Part shown: positions 55,795 to 61,301 of the stretch, in pieces | How positions within the stretch are numbered: position 1 is the first letter of the stretch | Layout: each line of letters opens with the position of its first letter | From: Opitutales bacterium | Lineage (GTDB): Bacteria > Verrucomicrobiota > Verrucomicrobiia > Opitutales > JAJFLR01 | NCBI GenBank assembly: GCA_021772565.1 | Contig: JAJFLR010000042.1 | Location: 1 to 61,301, forward strand | Reading direction: 5' to 3' | DNA: 61,301 nt | Position numbers and translations under genes: made by a program | Notes under the pieces: generated by a model | What the model was told of the DNA's origin: nothing | Database searches by the model: none | The model's input: the letters and a program-made list of their open reading frames with translations, nothing else

Positions 55795-56831
55795 AAAGCA
55801 ATTTTCTTTGATTTTGTTAACACATTGTTTAGGTTTTCCAATGGAAAATCATCTGATAAAATTCGCTTTCTCATTGGTTCAACTTTATATTCAAGAGGTT
55901 GTTTATACCTTTTTAAACTAGTGTCATTTGGAGGCCCATTTTTTAGTACAGTATCAATAATTTCAACTTCAGGTAATTCCAAAGAATCAGTTAAGGTGAT
56001 TCCATTATAATTGCTGGTTATTACATTAGACCATGATGATTCAAACTTAATAGTCTTAGGATTATTTATAAATTGATTATATATCTTAGCTTTATTACGC
56101 CAAAAAGTTAACATAACTTTTGATTTTGTTTTTTCAATAACAGCTGATTCATATAAGTTTTTTAGAATTGATTCTCTAAATTTTTCGGGTTTTGGCACAT
56201 CGATTTCAAAAACCAATCCAGACCTTCGCATTCCCTCTAAAGAATCAGGAGTTATTGGTGAATTAATGATTTGCCAGATTATTCGCAATTCACCACCTAA
56301 AGCGTTTTTGCTTTTATCATATAGCTTTAATAGTATTTCAGCATCAATCCCAATCTGTTGTATAGCTTTTGTTATAGAAAATTGTATATCGAGTTTATTT
56401 GAACCAATAATCATCCATTTTCTTAATGTTCTGGAATCAACACCTGTAATGGTAGAAAATGAGCTTTCACCGGTATGTGATAGGGGCCAAGTTGCCAGAT
56501 CATGAATTAATCCCCATACTACTGCATATTTTTGAGTTTCATGACTTAAATTTAATCCTTTTACAATATCTAATATTAACGCAGCTACAGCCATACTATG
56601 ATCCGCCCTAGTACCATCCGAAATAATTGAATCATGAGATCGTTTATTATAAATCGGAAAATTGGGAATTCTCATAAATCTAGGAGACAAAATTCCTAAA
56701 AAAGTTATATTATTTAATCTATTAAAAGCATTGGAGTTTAACACAGGAAGCGCCAGATCATTAATTTCATGTCTCTGATCGTCAGTCACATAAAGTTCAC
56801 TTGATTGCTTTAGATCGGACACTGAAATCAT
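55791..56831 (-). CDS. HD-domain phosphohydrolase-like protein, first gene of an HD/NTase pair
   Basis: 346 residues from the ATG at 56831 (MISVSDLKQS). The frame could be extended to a TTG at 56909, but that overlaps a likely TTGACA promoter box and adds no conserved sequence. The HD fold is shown by LPVLNSNAFNRLNNITFLG, H78 (RADHSMAVAALIL), H110-D111 (GLIHDLATWPLSHTGE) and H119. These are the metal ligands of the dNTPase/SAMHD1-like group that hydrolyses nucleotides or removes phosphate from RNA ends. The C-terminal half is unassigned. It is coupled by an ATGA overlap to the nucleotidyltransferase. Confidence 0.75.
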   Translation of the reverse strand: MISVSDLKQSSELYVTDDQRHEINDLALPVLNSNAFNRLNNITFLGILSPRFMRIPNFPIYNKRSHDSIISDGTRADHSMAVAALILDIVKGLNLSHETQKYAVVWGLIHDLATWPLSHTGESSFSTITGVDSRTLRKWMIIGSNKLDIQFSITKAIQQIGIDAEILLKLYDKSKNALGGELRIIWQIINSPITPDSLEGMRRSGLVFEIDVPKPEKFRESILKNLYESAVIEKTKSKVMLTFWRNKAKIYNQFINNPKTIKFESSWSNVITSNYNGITLTDSLELPEVEIIDTVLKNGPPNDTSLKRYKQPLEYKVEPMRKRILSDDFPLENLNNVLTKSKKIAL

Positions 56832-57127
56832 AATATATTCTTTTATCAATTTGTTGAAATCTAATAGAATTAATTTTAATTGAATGAAAACTATGCTTTG
56901 TTTTGTCAATGAATTTAACTAATATTAGATAATTGTTTTATCAATAACTATTAGTAATATAATTAAATTCTTATATTCGGAAACATATGTAAATTTACAA
57001 AAACTAATTTTAAAATCTCTGTTTTCTCAGACAACTTTAATTTGACCACTAGTTTAAAGATTCTGCGCTAAATCATTTCATTCAAATATTGTCCTAATAT
57101 CCTAGATAGCGCTAAGTATTTGATGTA

Positions 57128-57655
57128 TTACTCAATATTTGGGATAACATCTTTCAGTGCACATTTGCCACTGTTTGATACCATAATAACGGCGACTCCT
57201 CCATTTCCTAAATTTTTTTCCAGTTCCAAAGCTTTTTCCTTTTTTACAAAATAGGCTTCAATTCCATATTTAATTTGTAAATGATAATTTGAGTTTACAA
57301 AATTTCTATTGCTTATTCTACCCCGAATAAATAATCCGCTCGATGGCTTATCCAATGATATAGAATCATAATTATAAAGATTATCTTTTTCACTTTTTAA
57401 ACTGACGTAGACAACTTCACCATTGCGCAGACCAAATTCACTTTTTAAATCCTGAGTTTCTATTTGTGAAAATTCATAATTGAGACGAGCGTAATTTCCA
57501 CGAAACATTGATCGCGGATCAACCGGTAATGTTTTTACTCTGATTTCTTTTCCAGTCCATAAAGGAATTGATGCACTGACGAACTCCCCAACTAAAACTG
57601 ATAATTGAAACAGAACTGCCAAACAAAGACCAATCGTTATTATATTCTTATTCAT
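57128..57655 (-). CDS. GDYXXLXY-domain membrane protein
   Basis: A 175-residue protein with one N-terminal helix and the family box near FRGNYARLNYEFSQI (residues ~52-66), then beta-rich sequence exposed outside the membrane. Genes of this family are regularly found behind DUF2157 membrane proteins, as here, where the genes overlap by four bases. The function is unknown. It is the last gene of a three-gene overlapping operon. Confidence 0.85.
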   Translation of the reverse strand: MNKNIITIGLCLAVLFQLSVLVGEFVSASIPLWTGKEIRVKTLPVDPRSMFRGNYARLNYEFSQIETQDLKSEFGLRNGEVVYVSLKSEKDNLYNYDSISLDKPSSGLFIRGRISNRNFVNSNYHLQIKYGIEAYFVKKEKALELEKNLGNGGVAVIMVSNSGKCALKDVIPNIE

Positions 57656-58959
57656 TTATTATTATCATTCAACTGATATTTACGCCAGAATTTCGCAGAA
57701 CATAACAGCAGTGCGGAAAATATCATAAAGAGTATGGCACCCCCAATATAATCACCAATGAGATCTATATAACGTAGTAGTGCTATCAGCAAAATAATCG
57801 TCACACCTATGAAGAAATTTTGTGAAACACTATTTTTAATACCATGTGTTATTAACCAAATTCCCCAGCCAATAACGAGTATATTATAACTAACCTGATA
57901 CAAGATCGCAAACGATCTATCGTTAATTATGATGACTATAAATAATGATAGTATAAATATAAATAATATAATTAGCAGAGGTTGCAATTTATTAGCAGAT
58001 GTGACTAGCCAAAGTGATAAAGCTATTGTCACTAAAATTACTGCCACCATTGATTTAACATGAAACCAATCAGAATTAATCAGAGAAATCCAAATTTCCT
58101 CATAACTTAAAACAATTAACAAAATAAGAAAAAATCGAGTGCACCATGCTGAAAGTAAAGTCCCATAATCCTTAGTTCTGGAACTTGTGTTGTTACCCAA
58201 CCACACACTGAAAGAATAGAGTAAAATAAAAATAGCTATGCTGATAGCTAAATGTTCACTTGAAAAATCAAAATAGTAATTATCACTCCATATGTATGCT
58301 AATGAATATTCCAACCAAATAATGAAACTAAAAATAGTCGCAAAAAATAATATACTATTCTGTTTACCTCTTATTAAAATAGCAGTAGATGTAATAATAA
58401 AAATTGGAAATGATGCCGGATAAAATCCCAAATTGGTTTCTGTAAAAAACCATATCAAACTGAGTAGAAGGCTGAATAACATCAGCCAGCAATTTATCAG
58501 TAACACGGCAAATGGCAAACTGCCTATAGCCCACCAAAATATTCCATCCGGCATATGTTCGCCCAAATGATAAATCTGAGCGACAAGAATTATTGAGGCT
58601 CCATAAAAAATATTTCCTAAAAAAAAAATGCCGGCTGCACTTTTCTCTTCATTTTTTTTATACCTTTGCAAACCCAGTAATTGAATTCCAAGTGTAATAA
58701 TTATCATGCTCAACATCCGAAGTGCACGTGGAATTTCATCCCAATTATTGCCAATTAATATAATAACAGCTAACCCCATGAAAAGGTATCCCAAACTTAA
58801 CAATATGAAATATGCGAGCGACCGCCTTTTCGACTGATCATAATCAGCACCATATCTTTGACAGATTTTCTCTGCCTGTTCTTGTGAAATTATTTTATCA
58901 GCAACCCACTCTGAGGATTCTTTTGCTAAATCATTTTTTAGCAGTCTGATTAATTTCAC
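57652..58959 (-). CDS. DUF2157/DUF4401 polytopic membrane protein
   Basis: 435 residues. The N-terminal cytoplasmic DUF2157 segment (WVADKIISQEQAEKICQRYG) is followed by about twelve hydrophobic helices (IILIGNNWDEIPRALRM is typical of the family). It overlaps the LMW-phosphatase gene upstream and the GDYXXLXY gene downstream by four bases each. The biological role of these proteins is not known; they may form a complex with the GDYXXLXY partner. Confidence 0.87.
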   Translation of the reverse strand: MKLIRLLKNDLAKESSEWVADKIISQEQAEKICQRYGADYDQSKRRSLAYFILLSLGYLFMGLAVIILIGNNWDEIPRALRMLSMIIITLGIQLLGLQRYKKNEEKSAAGIFFLGNIFYGASIILVAQIYHLGEHMPDGIFWWAIGSLPFAVLLINCWLMLFSLLLSLIWFFTETNLGFYPASFPIFIITSTAILIRGKQNSILFFATIFSFIIWLEYSLAYIWSDNYYFDFSSEHLAISIAIFILLYSFSVWLGNNTSSRTKDYGTLLSAWCTRFFLILLIVLSYEEIWISLINSDWFHVKSMVAVILVTIALSLWLVTSANKLQPLLIILFIFILSLFIVIIINDRSFAILYQVSYNILVIGWGIWLITHGIKNSVSQNFFIGVTIILLIALLRYIDLIGDYIGGAILFMIFSALLLCSAKFWRKYQLNDNNK

Positions 58960-59450
58960 GATTTAGCTGCAATTGTTTTAATAAATTCAACCAACGAGGG
59001 AATTGCTTCAATCATACTATCACGACAGACTTCATAATGTTCAAGACTCATGCCATATGGATCAGGAATCTCAGGATTTTCAGAGGGTGGTAAAAATTCA
59101 CGAAATAAATGGACTGGTGTTTTAATATCCGCAAAATAGTGATGAATTGCTGATCGATGAAGTTCTGTCATACCTAAAATTAATAACGACTTTTTGATAA
59201 TCTCTTCATCGATAACCTGACTGATATGATTGGATATATCGAGACCTACAGCTTCAAGCGCTTTGACAGAATTCAAACTTGGCCCGTCATCATTATATGC
59301 TGAAGTTCCAGCAGAAATTACGCTTATAGATTTTAGTGGCTCAGACTCTTTATACAAAGCATGTTGAAGTAATTTCTCAGCCATCGGGCTGCGACAAATA
59401 TTCGCTGTACAAAGACAAGTTATAATTTTAGGTTCTTCTGACATTAACAA
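58956..59450 (-). CDS. low-molecular-weight protein tyrosine phosphatase
   Basis: A 164-residue phosphatase with the CX5R loop CTANICRS (C14 to R20) at the N-terminus and the general-acid Asp in EIPDPYG. Both are in the usual places, so it should be active. Relatives dephosphorylate tyrosine kinases controlling polysaccharide export, protein arginine phosphates, or arsenate. It starts the overlapping DUF2157 operon; its target is not indicated by context. Confidence 0.9.
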   Translation of the reverse strand: MLMSEEPKIITCLCTANICRSPMAEKLLQHALYKESEPLKSISVISAGTSAYNDDGPSLNSVKALEAVGLDISNHISQVIDEEIIKKSLLILGMTELHRSAIHHYFADIKTPVHLFREFLPPSENPEIPDPYGMSLEHYEVCRDSMIEAIPSLVEFIKTIAAKS

Positions 59451-59615
59451 TATTCATGTAGAATTTTCATCTGGTTTTAGTCAACCCATAATTAAATTTT
59501 GTATATGACAGACCAATGATAAAAATAATCCTGTTTTATGGAATGAAGGCTACTGATTTCAAATACATCAATATTATTTTACAAAATCAATATTTGGTAT
59601 TTTTAATTTTTAAAA

Positions 59616-60362
59616 TTACTGAGTCCCAAAAACTTTTTTCAACAAGTCCGTAGTTTGCTTAACCGGATCATTTCGAATAGCTGATTCCTCTTTGGCTAAG
59701 TATGAAAATATTCCATCCATTGCTTTTTGAACAACATGGTCTGTTAAATTTGTATCGATATCAGGAACAAATGGCAATTTATTATACTTATCCATAACGT
59801 TGCTATATGCTTTAATAGCGCCAACATTTGACAGGCTCTGCTCAACAATAGGGTGCATTTCACTGCTTAAAGATTGAGACATTTTTTCCTTAAAATACTC
59901 AGTAGCGGAATCTTCAGACCCTTTGTAAATGCCCATAATATCATCAAACGTCATTTCTTTAATGGATTGCTTAAAGAGTTCTTTTGCTTTCGGAGTCGCG
60001 GCTTCAGCAGCTCTGTTTAGTTTGACTTCAAGGTCATCGACTAATTGAGACATCCCTAATTTTGAGAGCATTTTCTTCACTTTGCTCAGTTCATTAGGTA
60101 ATGGAATGCGAACATTAGAATCAGCGTTAAAACCATTAACTGCTCCTAACTTTTCAACCACAGTTTCAGAACCAATACGAAGTGCTTCCTTAAATGCAGC
60201 TCCAATTTCATCTGAACTGAGATTATCAGATGTTCTGTTTACTTTTTGTGATTTAAAAATATTGATCGCTTTCTGCCACCATTTACCTTCTGCCAACACT
60301 GAATTATATGAAAATAATAAAATGATGAGAGCTACTGATAATCTGAAATTGTATTTTATCAT
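59616..60362 (-). CDS. exported DUF4197 protein, coupled to VapC
   Basis: A 248-residue protein with a signal peptide (cleavage near VLAEG, about 25) and a DUF4197 domain (LSSDEIGAAFKEALRIGSE; RIPLPNELSKVKKML; DIMGIYKGSEDSATEYFKEK; YNKLPFVPDIDTNLTDHVV). The fold is all-helical and the function is unknown. Its start overlaps the VapC stop by four bases (ATGA), which is unusual for an envelope protein next to a toxin gene. Confidence 0.88.
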   Translation of the reverse strand: MIKYNFRLSVALIILLFSYNSVLAEGKWWQKAINIFKSQKVNRTSDNLSSDEIGAAFKEALRIGSETVVEKLGAVNGFNADSNVRIPLPNELSKVKKMLSKLGMSQLVDDLEVKLNRAAEAATPKAKELFKQSIKEMTFDDIMGIYKGSEDSATEYFKEKMSQSLSSEMHPIVEQSLSNVGAIKAYSNVMDKYNKLPFVPDIDTNLTDHVVQKAMDGIFSYLAKEESAIRNDPVKQTTDLLKKVFGTQ

Positions 60363-60739
60363 AATGAAATCTTCTTTTTAAATTGAACATTACTCAAGTG
60401 TTTAAAATGTTCATCCTGTGTCCATAAAATCGCATTATATCTTTTTGCAATTGTATATATTATGGAATCTGCCAACGCTAATTTTTCTTTAAATCCAAGT
60501 GCTGCAGCTTCGATTGATAATTCAAAATCCAAATCAATAATTTTACCGAGCTGCATAGCTGTTACAGCATGAAATGCATCGTTTTCATCTCTTTCTCGAA
60601 GGATCACTTTAAATACTTCATAAATACAAATTGATGGAACTAACAATAATTCAATATCCTCAATCGGTTTAGAAAAATATTTAGCATTCGGTTCATTTGC
60701 CAAATAAGCTAACCATGCTGATGAATCAACTATATTCAC
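60359..60739 (-). CDS. vapC: PIN-domain toxin VapC
   Basis: A 126-residue PIN ribonuclease. Acidic metal-binding residues are D5 (NIVDSSAWL), E41 (CIYEVFKV), D91 (ALADSIIYTIA) and D109 (WTQDEHF), all in the expected order. Such toxins cut tRNA or rRNA when the antitoxin is lost. The upstream AbrB-type antitoxin gene overlaps it by four bases. The toxin seems intact. Confidence 0.92.
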   Translation of the reverse strand: MNIVDSSAWLAYLANEPNAKYFSKPIEDIELLLVPSICIYEVFKVILRERDENDAFHAVTAMQLGKIIDLDFELSIEAAALGFKEKLALADSIIYTIAKRYNAILWTQDEHFKHLSNVQFKKKISL

Positions 60740-60942
60740 AATCGATCACGCTCTCTTTTAAAATCTGTGTTAATTCCTTTCAAGTAGCCTCGCATTTTTT
60801 TCATCTCTTGTAGGGGTATAATTTCGATTCTCCCTTGATAATTAATCATCCGAACTTTCTCCCCAGATTTAAGCCCGAGTTCCTGCCGAATTTTCTGGGG
60901 GATAACTACTTGAAATTTTGGTGATATTGTAACAGTTTCCAT
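60736..60942 (-). CDS. vapB: AbrB/MazE-type antitoxin VapB
   Basis: A 68-residue swapped-hairpin DNA-binding protein (TISPKFQVVIPQKIRQELGL, KSGEKVRMI), the common antitoxin of VapC toxins. The C-terminal part (GYLKGINTDFKRERDRL) would wrap the toxin active site. It probably represses its own operon by binding the direct repeats just upstream of its start. Confidence 0.92.
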   Translation of the reverse strand: METVTISPKFQVVIPQKIRQELGLKSGEKVRMINYQGRIEIIPLQEMKKMRGYLKGINTDFKRERDRL

Positions 60943-60944
60943 GC

Positions 60945-60976
60945 GTATTACAGTATTACGATCGATAGTTTTGTCA
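60945..60976 (-). promoter_or_regulatory. vapBC promoter with candidate VapB operator
   Basis: On the minus strand TTGACA (60976-60971) is followed 16 bases later by TACTGT. Two direct GTAATAC copies (60945-60951 and 60953-60959, 8-bp period) cover the -10 and the start. Repeats with this spacing immediately before vapB fit antitoxin autorepression. Confidence 0.5.
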
Positions 60977-61218
60977 ATTTTAAATTATGAGCAAATTAAG
61001 GTTATATATTATCAGATTCTAATAAAAACTCCTCAGCTTAATATTATAGTTCAATCTCATAAAGCTTATCAATGTCTCGAAAGGCTAAGAATAATCAATT
61101 TTACTATAAGCATGTTCAGCTAAATTTAAAAAGACCCAACAGTTGATGACGAATCTATATGCTTTAAGCGAAGGCTGTTGCTGAATGCCTTGTAAAAAGA
61201 CTTGGGCTGGAAAGAGAA

Positions 61219-61246
61219 AGGCGCTTCGCAAGCGAAGGCCCTACAA
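61219..61246. repeat. partial copy of the TGTAGGGC palindromic element
   Basis: AGGCGCTTCGCAAGCGAAGG followed by CCCTACA is the exact inverse of the left 27 bases of the element at 40431-40510. Only the half with the CTTCGC/GCGAAG hairpin is present, and the GAGC half is missing. Between vapB and this site (60977-61218), and from here to the right edge, no gene is supported. Confidence 0.7.
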
Positions 61247-61301
61247 TTTCTTGATCTTTATTAATCGTAATTGGACGAAATTAATTCTTGTCACAGAAGA
61301 G

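Noticed and set aside
56832-56909. TTG start adding 26 residues to the HD protein
   Set aside because: The bases form a likely TTGACA promoter box and the extra residues are unlike the family; the ATG at 56831 is preferred.
1-61301. CRISPR arrays, rRNA and tRNA genes, prophage structural genes
   Set aside because: Looked for regular spacer-repeat arrays, cloverleaf motifs and phage genes on both strands; none was visible. The hairpin arrays at 42-43 kb lack the regular spacing of a CRISPR.
61124-61301. Possible gene fragment at the right edge
   Set aside because: Short frames such as AKAVAECLVKRLGLERE are open for about 30 codons but have no start, run into the palindromic repeat and match no family I know.

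Overview
The window is about 61 kb of AT-rich DNA with short intergenic spacers and no rRNA, tRNA or CRISPR array that I could see. Two genes encode exported proteins with a VPEPS-type PEP-CTERM sorting tail (one broken, one intact). Together with RND and MscS-type envelope systems and weak ribosome-binding sites, this suggests a Gram-negative bacterium, most likely of the Verrucomicrobiota (Opitutae-like). That placement is an inference from style, not from a marker gene.

Left part (1-16.6 kb): a degraded reverse-transcriptase fragment and an amber-interrupted PEP-CTERM gene lie among dispersed repeats. They are followed by a housekeeping core: a Ste24-type M48 protease, a secreted endonuclease/exonuclease/phosphatase protein, nusA-infB behind a leader terminator, a large TPR protein, tig-clpP-clpX, a RibBA-like protein with a degenerate GTP cyclohydrolase domain, and a class I glutamine amidotransferase.

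Middle part (16.7-42.1 kb): an accessory region for small-molecule metabolism. A sulfotransferase-like gene precedes sbnA and sbnB, which predict synthesis of L-2,3-diaminopropionate from O-phosphoserine and glutamate. Next comes a gene pair, a threonine-synthase-like PLP enzyme plus an enolase-superfamily racemase/OSBS-type enzyme. This pair occurs again 10.7 kb downstream. In the second copy the racemase is broken by a 172-bp deletion, and a third racemase scrap lies between the copies. A 117-bp identical tract inside the diverged PLP genes points to gene conversion. Between the copies lie a giant MscS channel, two methyltransferases, a cysteine dioxygenase with the complete active-site set, a LamG PEP-CTERM protein and a nucleotidyltransferase module. 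On the opposite strand, a two-protein PUFA-synthase-like polyketide synthase (KS-KS' and AT-ACP-KR-DH) follows a MacB-type ABC exporter. The outer-membrane channel and adaptor genes of that exporter have been collapsed into one remnant by a deletion.

Right part (42.1-61.3 kb): an IS200/REP-type HUH transposase flanked by duplicated hairpin arrays; a membrane acyltransferase-like protein; two small secreted paralogues, one frameshifted at a homopolymer; a GNAT acetyltransferase; a second MscS-type channel; and a heavy-metal RND efflux operon with a His/Asp-rich adaptor and a small Cys/His-rich protein encoded upstream. After these come an HD-domain plus nucleotidyltransferase gene pair (candidate nucleotide-signalling or defence module), a DUF2157/GDYXXLXY/LMW-phosphatase operon, and a VapBC toxin-antitoxin pair translationally coupled to a DUF4197 gene.
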